A stretch of 64,000 bases of DNA from assembly GCA_017303635.1 (NCBI GenBank), contig JAFLCG010000003.1, forward strand, positions 248,001 through 312,000, read 5' to 3'. Under the pieces are notes generated by a model. That model worked only from the letters and a program-made list of their open reading frames with translations. It had not been told where the DNA came from and searched no databases. The stretch is from Anaerolineae bacterium. Its GTDB lineage: Bacteria > Chloroflexota > Anaerolineae > Aggregatilineales > Phototrophicaceae. Made by a program: the position numbers and the translations under genes. Of the stretch, positions 1-8,299 are shown in pieces; within the stretch, counting starts at the first letter, position 1, and every line of letters begins with the position of its first letter.

Positions 1-193
1 CGCTCTCGGTTTCGACTTCCAGTATGGCGATCCCTCCACCGCTATCACTGAAGGGGCCGCCTTCCCGCAGCTTACCCGCCAGATACAGACTGTGCAGGTA
101 ATCGTCGTGCAATTGTAGTTCCTGATCCCAGACCGGTTTGTCTGCATCCCAGGCGGGTCCCGGGGTATAAATCACCGCAAAAATCTTGGACAT
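1..193 (-). CDS. YciI-like (YCII domain) protein, 3' part cut by window edge
   Basis: The reading frame starts at an ATG on the minus strand (complement of 191-193) and runs off the left edge, giving about 64 residues. It opens MSKIFAVIYTPGPAW and contains HDDYLHSLYLAGKLREGGPF, the usual YciI layout: a beta strand, then a helix with H-x-x-Y-L, then a G-P-F turn. YciI-type proteins are small ferredoxin-fold proteins of uncertain enzymatic role. The gene lies 68 bp downstream of the WYL regulator on the same strand and may be co-transcribed with it. The C-terminus is not visible. Family assignment is good; function is unknown. Confidence 0.75.
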   Translation of the reverse strand, partial: MSKIFAVIYTPGPAWDADKPVWDQELQLHDDYLHSLYLAGKLREGGPFSDSGGGIAILEVETES

Positions 194-261
194 AAATGAC
201 TCATTACTCAATACGCATCCTGACTACCCTCATTATAACGGGTGATCTTGCCGAGGGCATC

Positions 262-1221
262 TCATCCGGTTGCGGGGGCAGCCCAGCGATGAACGGAGTC
301 CGCAATGCGCCGCAGTTCGGTGCGGAGTTCAGGCGGGTGAACGACTGTGAAGGGGCAGCCGAGCCGAATGATGATGAGCGCCATGTCGCTCAGGTCGCGG
401 ATCGAAGCGCGCAACCGTACCTGGTCGCCTGCCTGAACCAGTGTTGCCAATGACCGGGGGATTCGTTTACGGGCCGTTTCCAGCGAGGTCGCTAACAGGA
501 CATCGATATCCCACTCATCAGGAATGGCTTCAAAGGACATGAGCATATAGGTGAAGGCGTCAAAATCGGGTGGAGATATAAACGGGGTCTCGGTCAGTAT
601 GGCCTCCCTTACTCGATCCAACCGGAAGACGCGCAGACCTGCGCGCAGATGACAGTAGCCCACCGTGTACCAACGTTCCTGATGAAAGAGTACTGCGTAA
701 GGGTCGAACAGGCGGGTGGTTTCCCCCTCCGCGGAGGCGTAACGCAGCTTTGCCTGCCGGGACTGGCTGCTCGCTAAGCTGAGGGTCGTCAGAATGGTGC
801 TTTCAACCTGAATGACTTCGGTGGGTTCATCCAGTCGAAGCGAGTCGGTTAGCCCACGCAGGCGGTCACGCAGCGGCAGAGGCAGCACCCGCTCGATCTT
901 CGCCAGGGCACTTTCGACCGCGCTGGCTGCATCGGTCAGGGCCAGGCGCCGCGCCAGCAACAGCCCGAGCGTCAGCACCAACACTTCATCATCGCTGAAC
1001 ATGAGCGGCGGGAGGCGGAAGCCGGGTCGCAGACCATAACCGCCATGTCGCCCGATCTCCGACTCGATTGGAATACCGATATCCTGCAGCGTGGTGATAT
1101 AGCGGCGGATGGTACGGACATCGACCTCCAACCGGTGCGCCAGTTCCTGCCCGCTGAGGTGTTTGTGCGTCTGCAGCAGTTCCAGTACCGCCAAGACTTT
1201 GGCCGTTGGATGATAGACCAT
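262..1221 (-). CDS. YafY/WYL-domain transcriptional regulator
   Basis: About 319 residues. The N-terminus (MVYHPTAKVLAVLELLQTH, then LSGQELAHRLEVDVRTIRRYI) is the DeoR-type winged helix-turn-helix found in YafY regulators. The middle and C-terminal part (FDPYAVLFHQERWYTVGYCH) is a WYL-type ligand-sensing domain followed by a WCX extension. I chose the ATG at 1221 because family members start just before the P-T-x-R/K-V-L motif and a GGAG lies 8 nt upstream; an in-frame TTG at 1299 would add 26 unrelated residues. The gene is divergent from the toroid-protein gene at 1333 and precedes the YciI-like gene. WYL proteins bind nucleic-acid or nucleotide-type ligands; the ligand here is unknown. Confidence 0.85.
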   Translation of the reverse strand: MVYHPTAKVLAVLELLQTHKHLSGQELAHRLEVDVRTIRRYITTLQDIGIPIESEIGRHGGYGLRPGFRLPPLMFSDDEVLVLTLGLLLARRLALTDAASAVESALAKIERVLPLPLRDRLRGLTDSLRLDEPTEVIQVESTILTTLSLASSQSRQAKLRYASAEGETTRLFDPYAVLFHQERWYTVGYCHLRAGLRVFRLDRVREAILTETPFISPPDFDAFTYMLMSFEAIPDEWDIDVLLATSLETARKRIPRSLATLVQAGDQVRLRASIRDLSDMALIIIRLGCPFTVVHPPELRTELRRIADSVHRWAAPATG

Positions 1222-1332
1222 GGGGCGCTCCGGCGATCGCCTCTCCAATGCGGTTCGAAAACAAGGACTGATTCTGCCCTCCTTTCGTTTTATCGTCAAA
1301 GTAGATCACGGTTCCGACAGGAGAACAGACTC

Positions 1333-2244
1333 ATGAAGACCCTCTCTACGAAGCGCTGGCAGGCAGCAGTTTCTTTCCTCAAAAATGATGCGCGTCCACT
1401 GGAAGGGGCGCTGGTGGCGTACTTCTTTGAAGGTGGCACCGCCGAACGGGTGTGGACGGAATTGGCTCATTTCCAAAACCCGGATGGTGGTTTTGGTCAT
1501 GGATTGGAGGCCGATATTCGCCTACTGGGGTCATCGGTCATCGCCACCACCGTGGCGTTTCAATGGCTGCGCGAACTCCAGACGCCTGCCGATCATCCGC
1601 TGGTGGTCGCGGGTTGCCGCTACCTGCGTGAACAATACGCGGCTGACCATCTCAACTGGTCGATCATCCCGCCGAGCATCGACGATGCGCCCCATGCGCC
1701 CTGGTGGCAATTTGATGGTGATCTGATGGGCCGGCAGATCAACCCACGTGTGGAAATCCTCGGCTATGTCTACGACTATGCCGCCCATTTTCCGTCAGGG
1801 ATGCGAGAGCAATTAACCGACTCGGTGGTCACTCATCTCGTGAGTCAATCGAATGAGATGGAGATGCACGATCTCCTATGCTGCCTGCGCTTGTTGGAAA
1901 CCCGCTCACTACCAGCGGTGGTACGGGAGCCGCTACGGGAAAAACTGACGGCGGTAATCAACCATACGGTGGAGCGCAACCCGGATTCCTGGCGGGTTTA
2001 CGGCCTGCCGCCGTTGGGAGTCATCAAGTCCCCGGAGTCGCTGTTCGCAGGCTTATTCACAGCAGAAATCGAGGCGAACCTGGACTTCCTGATCGAGCAG
2101 CAGGGGGTGGATGGCACCTGGAGTCCCGCCTGGAGTTGGGGTGACCTGTGGCCGGAGGCCTGGGCGCAGGCCGAGCGCGAGTGGCGCGGGGCGCTGACGC
2201 TGGATAACCTGCGCGTGCTGAAGGCGTTCGGACGGGTGGGGTAG
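1333..2244 (+). CDS. alpha/alpha-toroid (prenyltransferase/terpene cyclase-like) hypothetical protein
   Basis: 303 residues starting MKTLSTKRWQAAVSFLK, with AGGAGA 7 nt upstream of the ATG. The frame is open further upstream, but that part lies antisense to the WYL gene. Motifs such as FQNPDGGFGHGLEADI near residue 45 and DGTWSPAWSWG near the C-terminus are the N-x-D-G-G-F-G / D-G-x-W turns typical of the alpha-helical toroid shared by squalene cyclases, prenyltransferases and complement-like domains. It lacks an obvious D-x-D-D catalytic motif and has no signal peptide, so a cytoplasmic toroid-fold protein without proven cyclase activity is the safest call. It is followed directly by a long hairpin. 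Confidence 0.6.
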   Translation: MKTLSTKRWQAAVSFLKNDARPLEGALVAYFFEGGTAERVWTELAHFQNPDGGFGHGLEADIRLLGSSVIATTVAFQWLRELQTPADHPLVVAGCRYLREQYAADHLNWSIIPPSIDDAPHAPWWQFDGDLMGRQINPRVEILGYVYDYAAHFPSGMREQLTDSVVTHLVSQSNEMEMHDLLCCLRLLETRSLPAVVREPLREKLTAVINHTVERNPDSWRVYGLPPLGVIKSPESLFAGLFTAEIEANLDFLIEQQGVDGTWSPAWSWGDLWPEAWAQAEREWRGALTLDNLRVLKAFGRVG

Positions 2245-2251
2245 TGGGATA

Positions 2252-2302
2252 GGTAATCCAACGTAAGGGCGACCCGGCGGGCCGCCCTTACGTTGGATTA
2301 CC
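2252..2302. terminator. long perfect hairpin between convergent genes
   Basis: Two 20-nt arms (2252-2271 and 2283-2302) are exactly complementary around an 11-nt GC-rich loop. The hairpin sits 8 nt past the toroid-gene stop and 10 nt past the end of the convergent HEAT gene, so it probably ends transcription in both directions. There is no long T tract. The centre (2267-2287) carries the same GGGCGACCCGG...GGGCCG core as a hairpin at 53611, so it is also a member of a dispersed palindrome family. Confidence 0.6.
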
Positions 2303-2311
2303 AGACTCCAA

Positions 2312-4030
2312 TTACCTATAGATGCCGAGAGCCAAATCAATCTCGTCAGGCTCTACTCGCTCGCTTTCCCGACCCTCAATTACAAGTAACGTCTTCAATG
2401 CAGTCCACCCGACCTCATCATCACTGAGCATTGAGAGAATACGCGGCAACATATCGTCTGTGGCTTTCAGTTGTGCCAATGCCTGCAAGGCATCCTCTCT
2501 GACATATTCAGAACGATCATCCAGAAATGGAAGCAGATAGGGTGTTACTGTTTGGTCGCCCAGTCGTCTAAGTGCGTGGATAAAGGTGGATTTCTCATCG
2601 TCTGTTGGGTTCGCAAACCGTTGGAAGAATTCTGGTGGCAAGTGCCTGTCACCGAGTTTTTCGAGTGCTTCTGCGGCGTGACCGACAGTAACATCATCGG
2701 GATCGGCAAGCTTGTTACGAAGCAACGGTATGGCATCACTTGCCCCTATTTCGGCTATCACTTCCATAGTTGCCCGTTGAACCCAGCCGTCAGGGTCATC
2801 CAGTAATTTATACAGACGGGGGTATTCGTCCGGGTTTTCGATTGGCCCTAAGGTCTCAATAGCAGCACTTCTTACAGAAGCTTCAGGATCAGCCAGCATG
2901 TCACGTAAACGCGGGAGTATATCAACTCCACCCAGCGTAGCAACCAATGGGATGGCAACGCAGCGCAGCCATTCGCTATCGTGCTTCATCAACTCCAACA
3001 TATGGGGGAGGAAGGTCTGATCGCCGAGTTCAGTGAAATAGCGAATAGCAATCTTCTGTTGTTCATGAAAATCATAGAGGCTACCGAGAAATCTCGTGGT
3101 GAGGAGTTTAAGCATATCTGGCAGGACTGCGGGATCACCTAATCTTCCCAGGGTGATTATCGCGTCGGCCTGGAGATACTGGTCAGGATCATCCCGCAAT
3201 TTCTGGATGTGTGGAATAGCATCCTTGCCCCCAACACCCCCGAGCATTTTGATAGCTTTACGACGCTGTTGCGGATCAGAAGAAGCCAGTAAATCAATAA
3301 GTCGGTCGCAAAGCATCGAACGGTCGATCTTATCGAGGGCCCAGATCGCATGGCTATCTGTATAGTCCAGCAGTTTACCGCTTGGTTCACGGAAAAGCGC
3401 GAACAACCGATCAACAACTTCTTTATCCCGGAAGTGTCCCAATGCGCCTATAACCGCTCTGCGAACCTCTCGATCCGATTCATCTAGCATCTCGCGTAAG
3501 CGAGGAATAATCGTTCGGTCATCCAACCTACAGAGTGCCTTGATCGCTTCTACCCACAACAAATCTCTATCAGCATCATTCAGAAATTCTCGTATTCGGG
3601 GTAGCGACTCCACATCGCCAAACTTTCCCAGCGTTTCGATGGCACTCAGTTGTACTTCAAGGCTTGAGTCATCGAGCAATTGTCGCAATTGTGGGATCAT
3701 GCTGCGCCCATTCAGTTCAATAAGCCGTTCTATTGCCCACCACCGCCTGAACTGAATTGGAGAAATCAAGGCTGATTGTGCAAGCGGACTTGACTCTTCG
3801 TACCAATAGTCAAGTACTCTAAGAATAATAAATCGTATATTCGCACGTTGCATCCAATCCTTCCGATCACCTTCCAGAATACGTTCATCGAGTAAATTGA
3901 GGAAAGTTGGGACAGCCTCTGCGCCAATCGTCAGGAGCTGTTCCAAGATGTGTCGCAGTTTGTCAATGGAATCGGCATTCTGACGAAACTCGTTCGACAG
4001 GCACTCCAACTCCCGTTGTCGTTGAACCAT
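2312..4030 (-). CDS. HEAT-repeat (PBS-lyase type) protein
   Basis: 572 residues built almost wholly of about 30-residue HEAT units. Recurrent patterns include AIETLGKFGDVESLPRIREFL, AIGALGHFRDKEVVDRLFALF and AIETLGPIENPDEYPRLYKLL, giving a curved alpha-helical scaffold. There is no signal peptide, membrane span or catalytic motif, so it is probably a cytoplasmic protein-interaction scaffold. The start is the ATG at 4030 with no strong ribosome-binding site. It stands alone, convergent with the toroid gene and divergent from mutS2. Three more HEAT proteins occur at 31.5-35.4 kb, but those have a different N-terminal cassette, so this one is not a recent copy. Partners are unknown. Confidence 0.8.
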   Translation of the reverse strand: MVQRQRELECLSNEFRQNADSIDKLRHILEQLLTIGAEAVPTFLNLLDERILEGDRKDWMQRANIRFIILRVLDYWYEESSPLAQSALISPIQFRRWWAIERLIELNGRSMIPQLRQLLDDSSLEVQLSAIETLGKFGDVESLPRIREFLNDADRDLLWVEAIKALCRLDDRTIIPRLREMLDESDREVRRAVIGALGHFRDKEVVDRLFALFREPSGKLLDYTDSHAIWALDKIDRSMLCDRLIDLLASSDPQQRRKAIKMLGGVGGKDAIPHIQKLRDDPDQYLQADAIITLGRLGDPAVLPDMLKLLTTRFLGSLYDFHEQQKIAIRYFTELGDQTFLPHMLELMKHDSEWLRCVAIPLVATLGGVDILPRLRDMLADPEASVRSAAIETLGPIENPDEYPRLYKLLDDPDGWVQRATMEVIAEIGASDAIPLLRNKLADPDDVTVGHAAEALEKLGDRHLPPEFFQRFANPTDDEKSTFIHALRRLGDQTVTPYLLPFLDDRSEYVREDALQALAQLKATDDMLPRILSMLSDDEVGWTALKTLLVIEGRESERVEPDEIDLALGIYR

Positions 4031-4136
4031 GATCGTTCACCGTTTCACTCATCTGTGCATTTCGTATGCACTATAGCCAACTACGCTACAGTGCCGATTT
4101 AGTATTAGTCCCTCCTGACCCCTTGTCAACCGTGCA

Positions 4137-4165
4137 TTGACTTTCCCCTACCGGACTCCTATACT
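4137..4165 (+). promoter_or_regulatory. sigma70-type promoter for mutS2
   Basis: TTGACT (4137-4142), a 17-nt spacer and TATACT (4160-4165), 83 bp before the mutS2 start. Both boxes and the spacing fit the housekeeping consensus closely. Confidence 0.7.
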
Positions 4166-4248
4166 GCCCTCAGCGGGCATTTACCCCTTGTGATCATCAT
4201 TCCCGGTAGACTATGAACTATAGGCTATCGACTGGCGACTAAACAACC

Positions 4249-6648
4249 ATGATTAGCGACAAATCCATTCAGACGCTTGAGCTGAATAAAATCCTTGAGC
4301 AACTTGTCAAACATACGACCTTTTCCGGCGGGGCGCAGTTGGCCCGCGCCGTGCATCCGACCAGCAACCTGGACGAAGCACGAACGTGGCAGTTGGAGAC
4401 CGCGGAAGCGAGGCGCCTGATCGAGGACCAAACCAGCATCGCGCTGGGCGGTGCCCGGGATGTGCGGGAGGCCGCGCAGGGTGCGACGCGGGGCGTCATG
4501 ATCGAGGCGCAGGTGCTGCTCGATATTCGGTACACGCTGCGGCGTGGGACGACGATCAAGCGCACGCTGGGGCGGATGAAAGGGCCGTATCCGCTGCTTT
4601 CCGATATTGCCGCGCAGATCGAAGAATGTCAGGCGCTGCAAGAGTCGATTGCCCGCGTGCTGAACGACAAGGGCGAAGTGCTGGACAGTGCCAGCCCGCA
4701 GCTTGCCATCATCCGGCGGGATATGAAGGTGAGCTACGACAAGCTCCAGACGAAGCTGGCGCGGATCATCAGCAGCAGCACCAACGCACTCTACCTGCAA
4801 GAGTCGATCATCACCACGCGTAACGGACGCTACGTGGTGCCGATCAAGGCGGAGTTCAAGGGGCGCATCCCCGGCATCGTGCATGATATGTCCGCCAGTG
4901 GGGCCACCCTGTTCATCGAACCGCTGGCGACGGTGGAGATCAACAACGAGTACCGCGAGCTTCAGCTTTCCGAGGAGAAGGAAATCCGGCGGATATTGCT
5001 GGCGCTGACCGAGGAAGTCGGCGAAGTGGCGGATCAGATCATCCGCACGGTCGAGGTGCTGGCGTATCTTGATCTGGTCTTTGCCAGAGCGTACTACGCC
5101 ATCCAGATGCGGGCGGCCATGCCCGACCTTCTCCCCGTCCGACCCCGCCCGAATAACCCCAACCATCCCGGCACAACCATCACGCTCAAAGGCGCACGCC
5201 ATCCCCTGCTGACCGGCAACGTGGTGCCGATTGATGTCGAACTGGATGAACAAACCTGGGTGCTGGTCGTCACCGGGCCGAACACGGGTGGCAAAACAGT
5301 CTCGATTAAGACGATTGGACTGCTGGTGCTGATGGCCCAGTGCGGCCTGCAAATCCCGGCAGAGGAAGCCAAGCTGACGGTGTTCGACGGTGTATTTGCT
5401 GACATTGGCGACGAGCAGAGCATTGAGCAATCGCTCTCGACATTTTCCTCCCATATGACCAACACCATCAGCATTTTGCGCGAGTGTGATGAGCATTCGC
5501 TGGTGCTGCTGGATGAACTGGGCGCCGGTACTGACCCGGCGGAAGGCTCGGCGCTGGCGCGGGCGGTGCTGACGCATCTGGTGGAGCGGCGTGTGACGAC
5601 GGTCGTGACTACGCATCACCCCGAACTGAAAATCTACAGCGTGGAGACCCCCGGCGTGCGGAATGCCAGCGTGGAGTTCGACCTGCAAACGCTGCGCCCA
5701 ACCTACCGGCTAATTATCGGTCTGCCGGGGCGCTCCAACGCGCTGGCGATTGCGACCCGGTTGGGCTTGAGCGAAGAGATCATCGAAGCCGCCCGCAAGA
5801 TGGTAGCAACTGAGGATCTGGTAGCGGACGATCTGCTGGATGAAATCCAGCGCACCCGCGAAGAAATCCGGCGGAATCAGGTGGCGATCACGGCGCTGCG
5901 GGAAGAAGTCGAAGAGCAGCAGGCCGAGCTTCAGGCACGGCTGGATAAGATCGAAGATGAACGGCGCAATGTCATCGCGGCGGCGCGGCGGCAGGCCGAG
6001 GATGAGATCAAGGACTTCCAACGCGAGATCAAGAAGCTGCGCGGGGAGATGCGCTCCGCCAGCCTGCCGCTGGAACAACTGAAGGATATTCAGGAGCAGG
6101 CGGCAAAGCTCTCCGTCGACGCACAGGAGACCGTGCCGAATGAGGTCGAGCAGGTGGTCGAAACCGACTGGAAGCCCAAGCTCGGTGAGACGGTTTGGCT
6201 GGCGAAGCTGAACGCAGAAGGCACGATTGCCGAACTCGACCGGGACGCGGTGGTGGTGCAGGTGGGCACGTTGAAAGTCCGCGCCGGACTGGATGAGGTC
6301 AGCCACCGCACCCGCAGCGAAAAGCGCGAGTCCAAGCGCGGGCACGTCCGCCAGTACGAGAAATCCCCTGATCCGATTGTCCCGCGCGGGCAGACCCCGG
6401 GGCTGGAACTGGACCTGCGCGGCGAGCGAGTCGATGAGGCGCTGGCCCGGCTGGAAACGTACGTCGACGCGGCTTACATGGCGGGCTTACCCTTCGCCCG
6501 CATCATTCACGGCAAGGGGACGGGGGCGCTCAAGAAGGCCGTCCGCGAGCGCGTGACCGGGCATCCGCTGATCTCCAAAGTGACCGAGGCGACCCCCAAA
6601 GAGGGCGGCGGCGGTGTGACGATCATCCACATGGTGCCGCTGACGTAA
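4249..6648 (+). CDS. mutS2: MutS2 family ATPase/endonuclease
   Basis: 799 residues, the normal length for MutS2. Order: a helical core/lever (1-320); the MutS-type ABC ATPase with Walker A GPNTGGKT (343-350) and Walker B LVLLDELGAGTDP (D422, E423); a long charged coiled coil (about 520-620) unique to MutS2; a KOW-like segment; and a C-terminal Smr nuclease domain from about 718 (LELDLRGERVDEA, HGKGTG at 754-759). No mismatch-recognition domain is present, as expected. In other bacteria MutS2 suppresses recombination or splits stalled ribosomes (RqcU); the sequence does not tell which applies here. No good Shine-Dalgarno is seen upstream of the ATG. The 3' end has been tandemly duplicated just downstream. 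Confidence 0.96.
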   Translation: MISDKSIQTLELNKILEQLVKHTTFSGGAQLARAVHPTSNLDEARTWQLETAEARRLIEDQTSIALGGARDVREAAQGATRGVMIEAQVLLDIRYTLRRGTTIKRTLGRMKGPYPLLSDIAAQIEECQALQESIARVLNDKGEVLDSASPQLAIIRRDMKVSYDKLQTKLARIISSSTNALYLQESIITTRNGRYVVPIKAEFKGRIPGIVHDMSASGATLFIEPLATVEINNEYRELQLSEEKEIRRILLALTEEVGEVADQIIRTVEVLAYLDLVFARAYYAIQMRAAMPDLLPVRPRPNNPNHPGTTITLKGARHPLLTGNVVPIDVELDEQTWVLVVTGPNTGGKTVSIKTIGLLVLMAQCGLQIPAEEAKLTVFDGVFADIGDEQSIEQSLSTFSSHMTNTISILRECDEHSLVLLDELGAGTDPAEGSALARAVLTHLVERRVTTVVTTHHPELKIYSVETPGVRNASVEFDLQTLRPTYRLIIGLPGRSNALAIATRLGLSEEIIEAARKMVATEDLVADDLLDEIQRTREEIRRNQVAITALREEVEEQQAELQARLDKIEDERRNVIAAARRQAEDEIKDFQREIKKLRGEMRSASLPLEQLKDIQEQAAKLSVDAQETVPNEVEQVVETDWKPKLGETVWLAKLNAEGTIAELDRDAVVVQVGTLKVRAGLDEVSHRTRSEKRESKRGHVRQYEKSPDPIVPRGQTPGLELDLRGERVDEALARLETYVDAAYMAGLPFARIIHGKGTGALKKAVRERVTGHPLISKVTEATPKEGGGGVTIIHMVPLT

Positions 6649-6840
6649 GCTTTCAGCGAGCAGCGAACAGCTTTCAGCCGGAGAGGCGTGGGGTGCTGAA
6701 TGTGTTTGCGGCGGCGGCGGCGCCGGCGTGACGATCATCCACATGGTGCCGCGGGTGTAAGCTTTCAGCGAACAGCGAACAGCGAACAGCGAACAGCCGG
6801 GGGAACGTGGGGTGCTGACCGTGTTTGCGGCGGCGGCGAT
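6604..6840 (+). repeat. tandem duplication of the mutS2 3' end (period about 112 bp)
   Basis: The last mutS2 codons (6604-6648, encoding GGGGVTIIHMVPLT and stop) and the following 67 bp recur at about 6716-6827. TGACGATC occurs at 6617 and 6729, and the stop TAA at 6646 and 6758, both 112 bp apart. A third partial unit starts at 6821 (GTGTTTGCGG). The second copy also contains a heptamer, AGCGAAC, in four tandem copies (about 6768-6797), against two in the first copy. Confidence 0.8.
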
Positions 6841-6990
6841 GGCGTCACTCCAGAATCCGGCGGCAAGCACGCTCGGAGCCACTCAAAGCTTGTCTGTGTT
6901 GGCGGTGTTCAGCAGCAGCTCGTCTCTCTGGATGGGATCGGATGCAGGCTTGGCGATACGGGTATCATAACACAGATGGGTGGATGAGTA

Positions 6991-7006
6991 CGGAACAAAT
7001 GTTCCG
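6991..7006. promoter_or_regulatory. GAAC-N4-GTTC palindrome (LexA-box-like or terminator remnant)
   Basis: CGGAACAAATGTTCCG followed by ATTTTG. The core GAACAAATGTTC fits the Gram-positive/Chloroflexota-type SOS box GAAC-N4-GTTC. The same sequence with a perfect centre occurs at 53478-53507. No gene starts immediately downstream, so an SOS role is doubtful here. Confidence 0.35.
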
Positions 7007-7020
7007 ATTTTGTTCCGGTT

Positions 7021-7343
7021 TTGGGGGGGGGCGATTGCAGAGAAGGAACCTCACCCCCTACCCCCTCTCCTTCCGCGACGCTACTTGTTGGGAAAAGTGA
7101 GTTATGGTTGGGTGCGCGTCGCTGGACGCCGCAGGCGGGGAGTCCGGAGTCGAATCAAGATTGGGGTGTTGGTAGGGCGACTGCACAGACGGAACCTCAC
7201 CCCCCTACCGCCTTCGGCGTCTCCTTTCGCACCCCTAACTGATTGATGGGCGTGAGGTGACGCGGGAGTCGGGGTGCTGGAGAGGGGGAGACTCCCATCT
7301 CATATCGCGTTTTGGCACGGGCGACTGCACAGACGGAATCTCC
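7021..7343. repeat. cluster of dispersed inverted repeats (GGAACCTCACCCCC...GGAGAGGGGGAG family)
   Basis: The unit begins GGGCGACTGCACAGACGGAA + CTC and ends GGAGAGGGGGAGACTCC. The 20-nt start is repeated exactly at 7175 and 7319. The stretch 7208-7293 aligns with 9738-9822 over about 85 bp with few differences (CCGCCTTCGGCGTCT, TTGATGGG, TGACGCGGGAG, CTGGAGAGGGGGAG in the same order). A partial copy lies at 7021-7080. Confidence 0.75.
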
Positions 7344-7356
7344 CATAAACACTCGC

Positions 7357-7761
7357 TCAAGGATGATCTTCTGCCAGCGCCGCGCCGATGACCTCCAGCA
7401 CTGCGTCCACCGATCCCAAGACATCGCTATTTGTGAAGCGCAGCACCCGGTAGCCGAGCGACTCGAGATAGGCTTGACGCAGGGCATCGCGTTCCTGCTG
7501 GTCGGGCAGGTCGTGGATGCTGCCATCGACTTCGATAATCAGAAAGCGTTCCAGACAGACAAAATCGACAATGAACCCGGCGATGGCGTACTGCCGCCGG
7601 ATGCGCATCCCCCCGACACGCCGCCCACGCAAGCGCCGCCAGAGGTGAGATTCGGCTGGGGTGGGCTGATGGCGCATTTCACGGGCGTAGGCCTTCAGGT
7701 TTTCCCACTGGTCGGACGCGCCGGTGAACTGCGGGAATAGTCGCTTGTCCGGGTCGGTCAT
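7357..7761 (-). CDS. DUF559 (Vsr/MutH-like endonuclease superfamily) protein
   Basis: 134 residues. It shows the DUF559 signature: AREMRHQPTPAESHLWRRLRG near residue 30, then IRRQYAIAGFIVDFVCLERFLIIEVDGSIH (D and E-x-D of a restriction-like fold) and GYRVLRFTNSDVL near residue 105. DUF559 proteins are small single-domain proteins of the PD-(D/E)XK/Vsr-like superfamily, often found alone near repeats. It sits isolated between repeat clusters. No clear ribosome site precedes the ATG at 7761. Nuclease activity is inferred from the fold only. Confidence 0.85.
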   Translation of the reverse strand: MTDPDKRLFPQFTGASDQWENLKAYAREMRHQPTPAESHLWRRLRGRRVGGMRIRRQYAIAGFIVDFVCLERFLIIEVDGSIHDLPDQQERDALRQAYLESLGYRVLRFTNSDVLGSVDAVLEVIGAALAEDHP

Positions 7762-8168
7762 GGGGTGCGGCCTATTTGATGGCTGATGCCTTTATTGTAG
7801 AGAGAATTTGATGTGTCGGGCGTGAAGATAGTTCATCTCTGCTGTGTGTTCTCAAAGGCGACCGCAAAGAGGGAACCTCATCCCCCAGCCCCTTCTCCTT
7901 CCGACGGTGCGAATAAAGCCGTCCGAGAATAACGTTATGCATGCACCGTCTGGAGAAGGGGAGCCGGAGTCGATCTTTGCTGAGTCGTAGCGTATGAGAG
8001 TCGACTCCCCGCCGGGGGATGAGTTGCCTTGCGCCGCCCCCTGAAACCCGCCGGGCGATGCGCGACTTACCGCTGATCTCCACCCCGCACTAGCGAAGTC
8101 CATGATGGGCGTGAGTCGGTCGCGGATTAGTCTGGGGACGTGGCCGGTTCAGCATACAGAGATTGCAT
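7762..8168. other. intergenic repeat DNA between DUF559 gene and MITE
   Basis: No gene supported. It contains another copy of the GGAACCTCA... inverted-repeat family (from about 7855), including the nested hairpin at 7889-7961, and anonymous sequence to 8168. Frames such as 7772-8083 on the minus strand translate the repeat and are rejected. Confidence 0.6.
7889..7961. repeat. nested hairpin inside a dispersed inverted repeat
   Basis: CCCCTTCTCC (7889-7898) pairs with GGAGAAGGGG (7952-7961), and inside it GACGGTGC (7903-7910) pairs with GCACCGTC (7943-7950), leaving a 32-nt loop. This is a member of the same family as 7021-7343 with different loop contents. Confidence 0.7.
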
Positions 8169-8251
8169 TAGGGCTTACGCAGATGCGAGATAAATCCAGC
8201 GGGCGCACAGCCGTGCGCCCCTACAAAACACGCTGTTTTGCGTAAGTCCTA
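8169..8251. mobile_element. 83-bp MITE-like element with terminal inverted repeats
   Basis: Ends are TAGGGCTTACGCA (8169-8181) and TGCGTAAGTCCTA (8239-8251), inverted repeats with one mismatch. The element is flanked by the direct repeat TGCAT (8164-8168 and 8252-8256), which looks like a 5-bp target duplication; a 2-bp TA duplication is an alternative reading. Inside are two hairpins: GGGCGCAC/GTGCGCCC (8201-8220) and AAAACA/TGTTTT. It has no coding capacity, so mobility would need a transposase elsewhere in the genome. Confidence 0.65.
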
Positions 8252-8268
8252 TGCATGTTGGACGCTGC

Positions 8269-8288
8269 GGACGCCCCTTGGGGCGTCC
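8269..8288 (-). terminator. hairpin downstream of the MBL gene
   Basis: GGACGCCCC/GGGGCGTCC form a 9-bp stem with a 2-nt centre, 11 bp past the stop of the minus-strand MBL gene. There is no T tract, so termination would be weak or Rho-assisted. Confidence 0.4.
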
Positions 8289-8299
8289 CTAGATTTGCA

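Larger units (their letters stand above)
6649..7356. other. repeat-rich intergenic region after mutS2
   Basis: No convincing gene. It holds the duplicated mutS2 tail (to 6840), a GAAC-N4-GTTC palindrome (6991-7006) and several copies of an inverted-repeat family (7021-7343). The small reading frames here have no ribosome site and translate repeat DNA. Confidence 0.7.

Noticed and set aside
1045..1332. N-terminal extension of the toroid protein
   Set aside because: It lies antisense to the WYL regulator; the ribosome site and family-like start are at 1333.
4225..5688. Long minus-strand open frame (487 codons) inside mutS2
   Set aside because: It is antisense to a full-length MutS2, rich in H, R and Q as expected for the complement of a GC-rich gene, with no family resemblance.
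7772..8103. Two overlapping small minus-strand frames
   Set aside because: They translate the dispersed inverted repeat and its hairpin loop.
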